In this document: piece after piece, positions 1 through 8,087 of the stretch
Position numbering within the stretch: position 1 is the stretch's first letter
Layout of the letters: every line of letters starts with the position of its first letter
Assembly: GCA_900766005.1 (NCBI GenBank)
Contig: CAAFTU010000100.1
Coordinates: 5,265-69,264, forward strand
Length of the DNA stretch: 64,000 nucleotides
DNA from: an uncultured Bacteroides sp.
GTDB lineage: Bacteria; Bacteroidota; Bacteroidia; Bacteroidales; Bacteroidaceae
Direction: 5' to 3'
The notes under the pieces: generated by a model
The model's input: the letters and a program-made list of their open reading frames with translations, nothing else
What the model was told of the DNA's origin: nothing
The model's database searches: none
Position numbers and translations under genes: made by a program

Positions 1-2
1 TG

Positions 3-53
3 CACCAATTAGGAGTCAAAATCCAAAATATAAATCTATTGACAAACCCATGA
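3..53 (+). CDS. 3' end of an upstream gene, probably the MoxR-type ATPase partner of the VWA gene
   Basis: Only the last 16 codons are inside the window. The frame ends ...INLLTNP and its TGA stop overlaps the ATG of the VWA gene as ATGA, which is typical of coupled genes. VWA proteins of the next gene's type are usually preceded by a MoxR/RavA AAA+ ATPase. The identity is inferred from that context alone, because too few residues are present to recognise a family. Confidence 0.35.
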   Translation, partial: HQLGVKIQNINLLTNP

Positions 54-1405
54 ACCTACAAGAATATATTGATTCAAAGTTAGCTAATTATAGCGATGCT
101 TTCGACCTGTACATGGATGGCGAGAAAATACCAGATTCTTTATCTGACGGGGATTTGTTGGGTAGCTATCTTAAAACGGTACTGGATGCCAATCCTCAAT
201 TAGACAGTCAAGACCCGACTTGGAAAGAAGTGTTGAAGGATGAACTGATGGCCTATTTTGCGTCACTGATTAAAGCTTTCTATCCTATGGAAGAGGAAAA
301 CCAAAAAGAAATGGCCCTTATTGCAGAGTTTCAAAAAGCCCAGATAGAAAAACAACGTACTATGTGGCCTTCTATATACGCATACATTAAAGAGAGCTAT
401 GCCTCTACTGATGTAAACATTGATGGATATGTAGAACAATTCAAGGATAACAATGTTCAAGATGTAATAAATTCCCTTACAAGCGATTGGGAGAATGCAA
501 GCAACAAAAAACTGGAATCAAGGAAGGAAAATCTTTTGGAAAATACAAAGGACAAATGGGAAATGCATGTAAAAGAATGGGGACGTACGGATTTTGAGCG
601 TCGTAAGAAAATTGAAAAAGAATATTATCGATATCCAGTCTTGCATGAAATAGTCAAAATGATAGGACGCGCACTTCCAAAGAGAAAAGACGAGAAGGAT
701 GATATCATTTGTAAATACATTCCCGCATTATTATCTTCACCTGCCATATCAACAGGTTTTGAACAAATTTCAATTGGTAATGACCTGTCAAATGTTATAC
801 CTGCTGAAATCGCCATGCTTTCAGAAACAGTTACTGAAACTGTATTTTTAAAAAAGTATGCCGAAAAACAACTGTCTGTCTTCTCATGTGAACCGCCTAA
901 TTTTACTCAGAAGAAGATTCAAAAGAAGCAAACCAAGCCGCGCCTTGAAAAAGGACCAATTATTGTAAGTATAGATACAAGCGGATCTATGTTGGGGGAA
1001 CCGGAGAAAGTTGCATTCTCATTATTGATGCAATTGATTCAGTTAGCTAAAAAACAACACCGAAATTGTATGATCATTACATTTTCAATTCGCACCAAGG
1101 TTTTAGAATTGACCAAGCCGGGAAGCTGGCAATTATTGAAGAATTTTCTTGAGAATGGTTTTTCAGGAGGTACTAGCGGAGAGCAAATGTTGAACGTTGC
1201 CCTTGATGCTCTGCAAAAAAAAGCTTTCTGTATGGCAGATGTACTTATCATAAGCGACTTTATTTTCCCTACTCCATTGGCCAACACTGAAAAAAGAATG
1301 CAAAAAGAACATTCTAAAGGAACTCGTTTCTACGGATTACAGATAGGAGATTATAACAATATGTATGAGAAAGTTTTAGATAAGATCTGGAAAGTCAACC
1401 TATGA
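50..1405 (+). CDS. VWA domain protein, ViaA/CoxE-like
   Basis: This 451-aa cytosolic protein has a long helical N-terminal part (about residues 1-300) and a C-terminal von Willebrand A domain. The metal-ion-dependent adhesion site is visible: DTSGS at 309-313, a GGTSG threonine near 374-376, and ISDF with the final Asp near 403. In the MoxR-VWA family such proteins act with an AAA+ ATPase as a chaperone-like remodelling pair. The start overlaps the preceding stop (ATGA), and the metallopeptidase gene starts 4 nt after its stop, so the three look like one operon. It carries no signal peptide. The substrate is unknown. VWA-metallopeptidase pairs also occur in defence islands, which fits this neighbourhood but does not prove the role. 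Confidence 0.8.
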   Translation: MNLQEYIDSKLANYSDAFDLYMDGEKIPDSLSDGDLLGSYLKTVLDANPQLDSQDPTWKEVLKDELMAYFASLIKAFYPMEEENQKEMALIAEFQKAQIEKQRTMWPSIYAYIKESYASTDVNIDGYVEQFKDNNVQDVINSLTSDWENASNKKLESRKENLLENTKDKWEMHVKEWGRTDFERRKKIEKEYYRYPVLHEIVKMIGRALPKRKDEKDDIICKYIPALLSSPAISTGFEQISIGNDLSNVIPAEIAMLSETVTETVFLKKYAEKQLSVFSCEPPNFTQKKIQKKQTKPRLEKGPIIVSIDTSGSMLGEPEKVAFSLLMQLIQLAKKQHRNCMIITFSIRTKVLELTKPGSWQLLKNFLENGFSGGTSGEQMLNVALDALQKKAFCMADVLIISDFIFPTPLANTEKRMQKEHSKGTRFYGLQIGDYNNMYEKVLDKIWKVNL

Positions 1406-1409
1406 ACAC

Positions 1410-2021
1410 ATGAATAAGCAAGCAACATTCTTTATCAATGAAAACATGCGATTAAAATCAAAATATTTTGAGCTATCATTACAAAAGGTAGATTATGAGA
1501 CTTTACTATTGGAGTCGCAATTCCCTAATTCCCATAGGGATATTTATTTAAAATCCGGTATCTGTGCTGTCATTCTGGAATTTAATGTCAAAAGTATGCA
1601 AATTTTCTATACTGATAAAACGCAATGGAACAACAAACTTCTCCAATCATGGTTGCGAAAGAACTTGAAGAAGAAAATTATAGAGGTTGCAGAAAGAGTA
1701 CTTCCTGCACGTCTTCATTATTGGGAAAACGAAAAGCATTTGAAAGCTAAGGGTGTAAATGTACGAAATCTTCGTAAACGTACGTTAGGACAATGCAGCG
1801 CAAATAATTACATTACGCTAAGTCCCAAAATATTGCTAATGCCGGAAAAACTGATGGATTCTGTTATTCTGCATGAAATGGCTCACCTTGTACATCATCA
1901 TCATCGCAAGGCATTTTGGCAATTCCTTTCTGTTCTATTGGGGGAATATATGCTGAATGTCCTGAAAGTAATCGCTTTCAGTATATGCTACCCATTTAGA
2001 AAACTTAGAAAATGCATCTAA
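1410..2021 (+). CDS. YgjP/M48-like zinc metallopeptidase with a replaced C-terminus
   Basis: The 203-aa protein has an HEMAH zinc-binding motif at 155-159 followed by HHHH and KAFW. This matches the YgjP-like (DUF45) metallopeptidase pattern HExxH...H..FW, in which two His and a downstream residue bind zinc. The family normally continues with its own conserved tail after this motif. Here residues from about 180 onward are encoded by the first copy of a 189-bp repeat (starting at 1948) that is non-coding in its second copy. The natural C-terminus has therefore been cut off and replaced by about 24 unrelated residues. The catalytic motif is intact, so activity is possible. The gene lies 4 nt after the VWA gene, implying joint expression. 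Confidence 0.75.
   Translation: MNKQATFFINENMRLKSKYFELSLQKVDYETLLLESQFPNSHRDIYLKSGICAVILEFNVKSMQIFYTDKTQWNNKLLQSWLRKNLKKKIIEVAERVLPARLHYWENEKHLKAKGVNVRNLRKRTLGQCSANNYITLSPKILLMPEKLMDSVILHEMAHLVHHHHRKAFWQFLSVLLGEYMLNVLKVIAFSICYPFRKLRKCI
1962..1981. promoter_or_regulatory. Operator-like inverted repeat, left copy
   Basis: CTGAAAG, six bases, then CTTTCAG forms a perfect 7-bp dyad. It recurs unchanged at 6996-7015 in the second repeat copy, upstream of the WYL regulator. A second dyad, ATGCATC (2012-2018) and GATGCAT (2041-2047), lies in the same repeat. Binding by the WYL protein is a hypothesis. Confidence 0.4.
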
Positions 2022-2087
2022 CCTTTGAATCAACAACTTTGATGCATAATTCTCAAATCTCTGCTATGTTTTGACATAGGTTTTCAC

Positions 2088-2095
2088 TAAATTTG
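2088..2095 (+). promoter_or_regulatory. Bacteroidales -7 box upstream of the DUF262 operon
   Basis: TAAATTTG matches TAnnTTTG. The same box stands at 7122-7129 before the WYL gene. I see no TTTG at the ideal spacing. Transcription from here would read into the DUF262 genes through a leader of about 180 nt. Confidence 0.45.
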
Positions 2096-2136
2096 CTGCA
2101 AATCTAAAAAACGATGCACCATGGCACGAAACATGA

Positions 2137-2280
2137 ATTGTAACCCAACTTTTCCATACTGCGGCGAGAAGGCAAATTATTAGGATGAACCTTAGCTATC
2201 AAATATTTGATATCCTTTTTCTTACGAAGGAAACACGCAGCATGATAGCATTGAAATATTATAAAATAGGATAAATGATA
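2137..2280 (-). pseudogene. GNAT acetyltransferase C-terminal remnant
   Basis: The minus-strand reading contains AKVHPNNLPSRRSMEKLGY, the typical end of a GNAT fold (acetyl-CoA loop helix 'N..S....EKLGF'). No upstream catalytic core is present. The frame runs directly into the 189-bp repeat, so the fragment has lost both ends. It is likely debris from the rearrangement that placed the DUF262 island here. Confidence 0.55.
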
Positions 2281-4014
2281 CAAGTTTCTGAAGAACAAAT
2301 AATAGATTTTCTGGAAAGAGAATTTCCGGGACAGCCATATTGTTTAGGGCGAGGATATTGGTTTGTCCAAGCTGGCAAATGTCTTGGTCAAAATCTCCAT
2401 TACGAATATCAGGCAGACAAAGTGCATCTGCATATTGAAGGATCTAATTGGCGCGGTATCCGTGATTATTTATGGACACATGTAATGGATTCACGTGTTT
2501 CGCACAGTCATTGGTGGCGTTATGGCTGTAATTGGACGTTAGACACAATTCCCCAAACCTGGGAAGAGTTGAAAGAATCATTCAGAACCATAGCTTACAT
2601 TATGGATCCTCATATCAATAAGTTTGAAAGATCCTTAGCAACTCCTATTGAGGTTAAAGAAACAGGGCCAGTAGTGGCAGATTTTATCAAAATAGCCGAA
2701 TGTCTAAAAAAGAATATAGAGATTCCTGAATACCAAAGACCATATAGATGGAGCACGAAGAATGTCGAACAGCTTCTTACGGATATTCTGTATAGCCAAA
2801 GCAATGGCAAATTGAACTATCTTATAGGAAATGTTATTCTGCACGATGACAACCAATCATTCAAAATAGTAGATGGACAACAAAGAATCACGACCCTCAT
2901 TTTGTTGTTAAAGCAATTGGAATATGAGGGTGGATTGCCCGACTTGAAATACAATCATAGCACTTCATTCGAGAACATAAGAGTTAACTTCCAGTTTATT
3001 GGCGAATGGCTAAATTTGAATATCTCGAATCGGAGTGGTTTCCTTGACTATGTTCTAAACTCATGTCAGTTTGTAGAGATTGTTGTCAAGAAACTTAATG
3101 AGGCATTCCAAATGTTTGAGTCACAGAATGGAAGAGGCAAAGAACTGGAAGCATATAATCTGCTAAAAGCTTACCATATTCGAGCGATGTTGTCTTCAAC
3201 AAAAGAAGAAAAGGTTCAGTGTGACAAGCAATGGGAAGATGCAACCATGTATCTTTACAAGAACAACCGAAGAGACATCCTTCTTCAACTCTTTAAAGAA
3301 CAACTGTATAGAACCCGCTTGTGGTCAAGAGGAGAAGAAGCCTATCTGTTTGGGAAAAAGCATGTTGACGAGTTTAAAGGAGTAACCTTAAACAAAGATA
3401 GTTCTTTGGATTTCCCCTTTCAGAACATACTTGTGCAACAAGAAATAGCCAATCAACTTATTCGAAATATGAATCAGGGGCTGTTTAAAATAAAAGGACG
3501 GTTTTCACAGGGCGATTGCGATAACATGAATCCTTTTGTCAATATTACTCAACTGATTCTCAATGGAAAATCATTCTTTGAGTATGTAGAGACCTATGTT
3601 GAAATATATAAGCGCTTGTTTGTACAATTGGAATCTTCACAACTTGCGGAATTTAAACGCTTCTACAAAGAGCATTGTCTTTACAAGGGCTACGACTGGA
3701 GAAAAGGTGATGGCTACATTCGAGAAGTCTATAAATCCTCTATCATGATGGTGTTCGACAGATTTGGTGAAACAGGCGTTACTAACCTGTATCGTGATCT
3801 GTATGTCTGTTTGTATAAACATAGGCTGGAGAAAAAGCAAATTCGCTATGAGACTATGGCTAAAGCATCAAACTCAACATGGATATTTCAAGTTATACAA
3901 AATGCAAAGACTTTGTCCGACTTACATGCTATAAGACAGCATGCACAAAGTGCAAAGGACAATGTGTCTGTAAATTATTTAGTGGAAGAAGTTTTGTCTG
4001 TATTTAAAGACTAA
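2275..4014 (+). CDS. DUF262 protein, GmrS-like
   Basis: The 579-aa protein has an N-terminal part of about 120 residues that I do not recognise, followed by a DUF262 domain. The DUF262 signature is clear: IPEYQRPYRW near 150-159 and DGQQR at 200-204, with FESQNGRG further on. In GmrSD, BrxU and SspE this ParB/sulfiredoxin-like domain binds or hydrolyses nucleotides and governs a nuclease acting on phage DNA. I see no C-terminal DUF1524 HNH motif, so this protein probably supplies the regulatory half and the next gene, 7 nt downstream, the nuclease. It follows the left copy of the WYL promoter repeat. A role in restriction is inferred from family and context. Confidence 0.82.
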   Translation: MIQVSEEQIIDFLEREFPGQPYCLGRGYWFVQAGKCLGQNLHYEYQADKVHLHIEGSNWRGIRDYLWTHVMDSRVSHSHWWRYGCNWTLDTIPQTWEELKESFRTIAYIMDPHINKFERSLATPIEVKETGPVVADFIKIAECLKKNIEIPEYQRPYRWSTKNVEQLLTDILYSQSNGKLNYLIGNVILHDDNQSFKIVDGQQRITTLILLLKQLEYEGGLPDLKYNHSTSFENIRVNFQFIGEWLNLNISNRSGFLDYVLNSCQFVEIVVKKLNEAFQMFESQNGRGKELEAYNLLKAYHIRAMLSSTKEEKVQCDKQWEDATMYLYKNNRRDILLQLFKEQLYRTRLWSRGEEAYLFGKKHVDEFKGVTLNKDSSLDFPFQNILVQQEIANQLIRNMNQGLFKIKGRFSQGDCDNMNPFVNITQLILNGKSFFEYVETYVEIYKRLFVQLESSQLAEFKRFYKEHCLYKGYDWRKGDGYIREVYKSSIMMVFDRFGETGVTNLYRDLYVCLYKHRLEKKQIRYETMAKASNSTWIFQVIQNAKTLSDLHAIRQHAQSAKDNVSVNYLVEEVLSVFKD

Positions 4015-4021
4015 TCTATAT

Positions 4022-5908
4022 ATGAGCAAGTTAAATAAGAATATAGCGGAAATCTGGCAGGATGATTATGTTGTCCCTCTTTATCAGCGCAACTATGCCT
4101 GGCAAGAAAGTCAAATACAACAATTGCTACAGGATATATATGATAACAGCAAGGCACCTGATTCAAACTATTTCATCGGCAGTCTCGTTGTCCTACAGCG
4201 TCCTGATGGCGTTTATGAAGTAATCGATGGACAACAGCGTCTTACTACACTGCACATTATTTGCAAAGTTCTCAGTATACTTAATACGCCACATCTCTCT
4301 TACGACTCACGACCAGAAGTGGAAGATTTTTTCAAAGGTCTATTTGCCTCTGCATCGAGTCAAGAGTATAGTGAAGAATGCAAAAAACACGACAGTCGTA
4401 AAGTTTATCGTTTAATAGAAGCAATAGATATTGTTGAGTCAACAGACATCCATACCCATCCAGGGTTCCCCGATGACAAAACAATTTGTCTTTCCTCTAT
4501 GGATGACAAAGAAAAGCAACAATTCAAAGAATACTTGAACAACAATGTGATTATTGTTAGAACAGTTCTTCCAAGCGATACTGATGTTGCTGCGTATTTC
4601 GAGATAATGAACAATAGAGGCGAGCAACTGCAAGAACATGAAATCATCAAGGCATTGATGATGAAAGAACTTGATTCTCATCAGCGTATGATATTCTCTG
4701 CTATTTGGGATGCTTGTTCACAAATGAGCATTCCTCTGCAGCGAACTCTTAGAGAATATCGCCTTAACGGCCATTTTCCTTTGTTTGGCTCAAATTATGA
4801 CAGTCTCCATACAAATTATATTTTTGAGTATAAGACTGATACGTTAGAACGCTGTACTATGAGCATCGATGAAATCTTACTTTCTTCAGATAGCCAAAAA
4901 GAAAACAACAAGATTGGTAACGATACAGAAATAAAGTATGAGTCAATTATTGACTTCCCCAATTTCCTGATGCATTTATTCAAACAAATCAATCCGGAAA
5001 CGCAACTTAATGCCAATTATCTTTTAGATAGCTATGATAGAATCAAATCAAGCATTAATTCAATGGAATTCATTGAGCGAATGCTAAAAGTCAGATGTCT
5101 GTTCGATAGATATGTAATAAAGAGCCAAGGCGAAGGTGAAGAGGACGAAAATATAAAGTGGAAAATGCTCAAACCCTACTTGTTCACTTACAAAAAAGAG
5201 AACAGCTTGAGATTCAAGAATACATTCTCTGATGGCTATAACGAAGCAGAAGAAAACGAACTTGAAAATGACATTCAAAAGAGAATTGTCATGCAGCAAT
5301 CAATGCTACAAGTTACTTTCCCTAACAAGAAATATAAGAATTGGCTGTTTTATCTCCTGACTTGGCTTTATGACTATAATGTCAACGAGGTAGATCCATA
5401 CAGACTTTCAGCTTATTTGGATGAGTGGATTCTTGATTATTATGACAATCTGGAGAATAAAACAGTTAAAAAAGAAAATACAGAATGGACTTTTGAAGCC
5501 TTGGGAACAGATACTCCTCACTTTGTATTCAATTTAATAGACTACTTGTATTGGGTAGCAAGAAAAACGAGCAAGACAAATATACGCTATACAGAGGAGA
5601 TAGATGATTTCTATTTCAGATACTACAATTCAATTGAACATCATCTTCCTCAATCATATGAGGACACAGGGAATGTAAACCTTGATAACATTGGTAACTT
5701 ATGTCTTATAAGTAGAAGAAAGAACTCAAGTCTTAACGCCAAAGCTCCACTTGAGAAAGCCAAGATGGAACCTGGACTTCAACCCAAAAGAAAAATTATG
5801 TATCGAATAACGCATGATTCAAACGGCATTTGGGGCAAGAAGCAAATTATGGAACATTGCCTGGACATAAAGTCTCTTTTAGAATCCAGAAAATTGATAT
5901 TGTCATAA
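4022..5908 (+). CDS. DUF262-DUF1524 (HNH) nuclease, GmrSD-like
   Basis: The 628-aa protein starts with DUF262 (PLYQRNYAW at 19-27, DGQQR at 69-73, MNNRGEQL near 200) and ends with a DUF1524 HNH module. The HNH module is seen as SIEHHLPQ near 538, then LDNIGNL and a downstream Asn within about 40 residues. This is the domain order of single-chain GmrSD and SspE type restriction proteins, which cleave modified or unmodified phage DNA. Its own DUF262 is additional to that of the preceding gene, so the pair may form a two-DUF262 complex. A phospholipase D-like gene, now broken, followed 3 nt after its stop. Confidence 0.85.
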   Translation: MSKLNKNIAEIWQDDYVVPLYQRNYAWQESQIQQLLQDIYDNSKAPDSNYFIGSLVVLQRPDGVYEVIDGQQRLTTLHIICKVLSILNTPHLSYDSRPEVEDFFKGLFASASSQEYSEECKKHDSRKVYRLIEAIDIVESTDIHTHPGFPDDKTICLSSMDDKEKQQFKEYLNNNVIIVRTVLPSDTDVAAYFEIMNNRGEQLQEHEIIKALMMKELDSHQRMIFSAIWDACSQMSIPLQRTLREYRLNGHFPLFGSNYDSLHTNYIFEYKTDTLERCTMSIDEILLSSDSQKENNKIGNDTEIKYESIIDFPNFLMHLFKQINPETQLNANYLLDSYDRIKSSINSMEFIERMLKVRCLFDRYVIKSQGEGEEDENIKWKMLKPYLFTYKKENSLRFKNTFSDGYNEAEENELENDIQKRIVMQQSMLQVTFPNKKYKNWLFYLLTWLYDYNVNEVDPYRLSAYLDEWILDYYDNLENKTVKKENTEWTFEALGTDTPHFVFNLIDYLYWVARKTSKTNIRYTEEIDDFYFRYYNSIEHHLPQSYEDTGNVNLDNIGNLCLISRRKNSSLNAKAPLEKAKMEPGLQPKRKIMYRITHDSNGIWGKKQIMEHCLDIKSLLESRKLILS

Positions 5909-5911
5909 AAT

Positions 5912-6236
5912 ATGCAGTTCATTTCCAACGCCGACCACTACAAAGAGGTGCTTTCGCAGGTGCAGAGCGTGAAGCACTCTCTTTGGATTGATGCTGCTGA
6001 CATCAAAGTTTGTACGTGGAGTCAGGCAAGGAGAAGAAGTCTATATTGGTAGTGCCAACCTAACAGGTGACGGTATCGACATAAAGGGTGAAGACAAACG
6101 TAACTTTGAGGCAGATATTCTGACCGATGACCTTGCAATTGTTGAGCAAGCGATGAACCAATTTAATGAAGTGTCAATTGGCATATTCTGCAAGAAATGC
6201 AAACGCAAAGACTTCTGCCACGACCCGATAAAATGA
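5912..6236 (+). pseudogene. Phospholipase D-like nuclease, frameshifted and internally deleted
   Basis: The first frame reads MQFISNADHYKEVLSQVQSV followed by KHSLWIDAADIK, a familiar start of a PLD-like family. About 30 codons in, near 6007, the frame is lost. A second frame resumes with VYIGSANLTG, which normally follows the HxK catalytic motif, and ends NFEADILTD...CKKCKRKDFCHDPIK. The central part, including HxK, is deleted near 6040. The start lies 3 nt after the DUF262-HNH stop, so this was probably the third gene of the operon. No functional nuclease can be made from it. Confidence 0.8.
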
Positions 6237-6264
6237 AGAAAATCACATAGTTTCTCACTTTCTT

Positions 6265-6300
6265 AGGAGGTGTGTCAATAGTTGGCATACCTCCTTTTTA
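6265..6300 (+). terminator. Intrinsic terminator of the DUF262 operon
   Basis: AGGAGGTGTG pairs with CATACCTCCT (one G-T) around an 11-nt loop and is followed by TTTTTA. It sits 29 nt after the broken PLD gene. Confidence 0.75.
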
Positions 6301-6463
6301 CTTTTGTACCCAGGTAAACATTAAAGCAATAAATTTATGAGTATCACTAGCATGGAGATTAAATTCTCAAATATCGGTATTAATACTGCCAATCAGCCAC
6401 AAAAAAATATATTACATTCCTGTAATAGTTCTGGGTTTTGATAGCTGCACTAAAAAGAAGAGA

Positions 6464-6745
6464 GTGTATCTGGACATATTCCTACGTAACAAGAAGTCTG
6501 TCAAGGAAGCCCTTGCAGGAGAAACATTCATCGTCATTCTTGTAGATCATGAGTTCAATGTCTTTGATTTGGAGGGTAAGTTGCAAGGTAAAGTATCTTC
6601 TACTGAATATGGAGTTCCTGTCCAGATTAATGAAGACAGCTTCATACTCTGCAAAGATAGAACTGTTACATGGATTACGAATAAGGGAGACGTATTGAAA
6701 GCAAGAGAACTGACGGAAGAAGAACATCAAGCACTGAAGCAATGA
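6464..6745 (+). CDS. Hypothetical protein, 93 aa
   Basis: I do not recognise this protein. It reads as a small soluble protein with alternating strands (FIVILVDHEFNVFDLEGKLQ, then another strand pair) and a charged helical end, and it has no signal peptide. Its TGA overlaps the ATG of the following small frame (ATGA), which suggests coupled translation. It lies between the DUF262 terminator and the right 189-bp repeat, so it would be lost if the repeats recombined. The first ATG could be later than assigned. Confidence 0.45.
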   Translation: MYLDIFLRNKKSVKEALAGETFIVILVDHEFNVFDLEGKLQGKVSSTEYGVPVQINEDSFILCKDRTVTWITNKGDVLKARELTEEEHQALKQ

Positions 6746-6966
6746 ACATTCAACAGACTTCTCAAGACCCACGCATCGTGATGCTGGAGGAAGAATTTGC
6801 TTGGAGAAACGAGCATTGCCGATAGACTGATGAAGCAAAGCATGTGATGGAGTACTTGCTTGAAGAGAGACATCGAGTGCTTGTCGATTTCAATAATGCA
6901 CTCTGCTAGGCTTGCGTAGAGTTGTATCGCCGAACGATGGCGGTTTATCAAGAATGCCCATATTAA
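6742..6966 (+). pseudogene. Small gene with two in-frame TAG codons
   Basis: Starting from the ATG that overlaps the previous stop, a 74-codon frame runs to TAA at 6964-6966 but contains TAG at 6823-6825 and 6907-6909. Read through, it gives a plausible charged helical protein (segments EEEFAWRNEHCR, VMEYLLEERHRVLVDFNNAL, LYRRTMAVYQECPY). I do not recognise a family. It is either a decayed gene or one needing amber readthrough. Confidence 0.45.
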
Positions 6967-6995
6967 ATGTTTTCATCAATAATATGCTGAATGTC

Positions 6996-7015
6996 CTGAA
7001 AGTAATCGCTTTCAG
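6996..7015. promoter_or_regulatory. Operator-like inverted repeat, right copy
   Basis: This is the same CTGAAAG-N6-CTTTCAG dyad as at 1962-1981, about 107 bp before the -7-like box of the WYL gene. The second dyad recurs at 7046-7052 and 7075-7081. Confidence 0.4.
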
Positions 7016-7121
7016 TATATGCTACCCATTTAGGAAACTTAGAAGATGCATCTAACCTTTGAATCAACAACTTTGATGCATAATTCTCAAATCTCTGCTA
7101 TGATTTGGTATAGGTTTTCAC

Positions 7122-7129
7122 TAAATTTG
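7122..7129 (+). promoter_or_regulatory. Bacteroidales -7 box of the WYL gene
   Basis: TAAATTTG fits TAnnTTTG and lies 25 nt before the start codon. A TTTG at 7104-7107 is closer than the usual -33 spacing. Confidence 0.5.
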
Positions 7130-7154
7130 CTGCAAATCTCAAAAACGACGCACC

Positions 7155-8075
7155 ATGACACGAAACATGATCAGTAAATACGTCTGGATTATAGAGACCA
7201 TCTACAAGTCCGGAAGAATCTCGTTCAAGGAATTGAATGAGCGTTGGCTGGATGATGACATCAGCGAAGGAGTAGATATTCCCAAACGCACGTTCAACAA
7301 TTGGATTATTGCCATTCAGGAAACCTTCGGACTCTTCATCGAGAATGAAGGGAAAGGTGAATACCGTTACTACATTATGAACGAAGAGGACATCAGCAAG
7401 AACGGCCTGCGCACCTGGCTCTACAATACCATCAGCGTGAGCAATGCACTGGCCAACTGCGAAAGCATCAAGGACCGCATCCTGCTGGAGTATGTTCCAT
7501 CTGGACAGGAATACCTGATGAAGATCCTGGATGCACTGAAGGAGAACCGCATTCTGAACATGACCTATCACAGCTACTGGAAGGAGGAAGAGAGCAACTT
7601 CGATGTCGAGCCCTTTTGCGTCAAGTTGTTCCGCCAGCGCTGGTACCTGATAGCCCGAAGTACCTATACTTACTATCATCGGCAAGGTCCGCGCATCTAT
7701 GCCCTCGACCGTATCCGAAACCTGAGTCCTACAGAAGAAACTTTCGAGATGCCCAAGGACTGGAATGCCTCGGATTTCTTTATCGGGGCTTTTGGTGTGA
7801 TTGCCGATGCCCAGACGAAATGCGAGCCGATCAAGTTGAAGGTCAATGCTAGCCAAGCCAATTACATCCGTGACTTGAAACTGCATGAAACGCAGGAAGA
7901 AGAGGAACGGAACGAGGAATACAGCATCTTCTCCTATTATCTTCGTCCCACCTATGACTTCCAGCAGGAACTGCTCTGGCATGGCGAGGATGTAGTGGTG
8001 CTGGAGCCAAAATGGCTACGCGAAGAACTGGCCGAACGGCTGAAGTGTATGTACAACAAATATGAAAATGAATAA
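7155..8075 (+). CDS. WYL-domain transcriptional regulator
   Basis: The 306-aa protein has an N-terminal helix-turn-helix-like region (about 1-60) and a central WYL domain. The WYL hallmarks are MTYHSYW near 136, EPFCVKLFRQRWYLIARS, and IYALDRIRNL near 190. WYL proteins sense nucleic-acid or nucleotide ligands and often control phage-defence operons. The C-terminal WCX-like part ends VVVLEPKWLREELAERL. The start chosen is the ATG just after the promoter repeat. The same promoter and first codons are duplicated upstream of the DUF262 operon, so this regulator may control both copies. The exonuclease gene follows after 12 nt. Confidence 0.85.
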   Translation: MTRNMISKYVWIIETIYKSGRISFKELNERWLDDDISEGVDIPKRTFNNWIIAIQETFGLFIENEGKGEYRYYIMNEEDISKNGLRTWLYNTISVSNALANCESIKDRILLEYVPSGQEYLMKILDALKENRILNMTYHSYWKEEESNFDVEPFCVKLFRQRWYLIARSTYTYYHRQGPRIYALDRIRNLSPTEETFEMPKDWNASDFFIGAFGVIADAQTKCEPIKLKVNASQANYIRDLKLHETQEEEERNEEYSIFSYYLRPTYDFQQELLWHGEDVVVLEPKWLREELAERLKCMYNKYENE

Positions 8076-8087
8076 CAACAATCCATC

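Larger units (their letters stand above)
1948..2136 (+). repeat. 189-bp direct repeat, left copy
   Basis: This copy matches 6982-7170 over its whole length, with no gaps and only a handful of substitutions. It carries the same -7-like box, inverted repeats and first codons (ATG GCA CGA AAC ATG) as the region in front of the WYL gene. Here the copied start codon leads into a short frame that soon stops. The left end cuts into the metallopeptidase gene and the right end cuts into a GNAT remnant. The two copies are 5,034 bp apart and bracket the DUF262 genes. Confidence 0.93.
6982..7170 (+). repeat. 189-bp direct repeat, right copy
   Basis: This is the counterpart of 1948-2136. It contains the promoter region and first five codons of the WYL regulator gene, so it is probably the original from which the left copy derives. 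The substitutions between copies cluster around the small CTATG...CATAG element near 7098-7113. Confidence 0.93.

Noticed and set aside
6337..6441. 34-codon frame starting MSITSMEIKF after the DUF262 terminator
   Set aside because: Too short, ends quickly and has no features to separate it from chance.
7098..7982. Long open frame of 294 codons on the strand opposite the WYL gene
   Set aside because: The WYL protein on the plus strand has clear family motifs and the opposite frame shows no recognisable domain; it is a shadow of a real gene.
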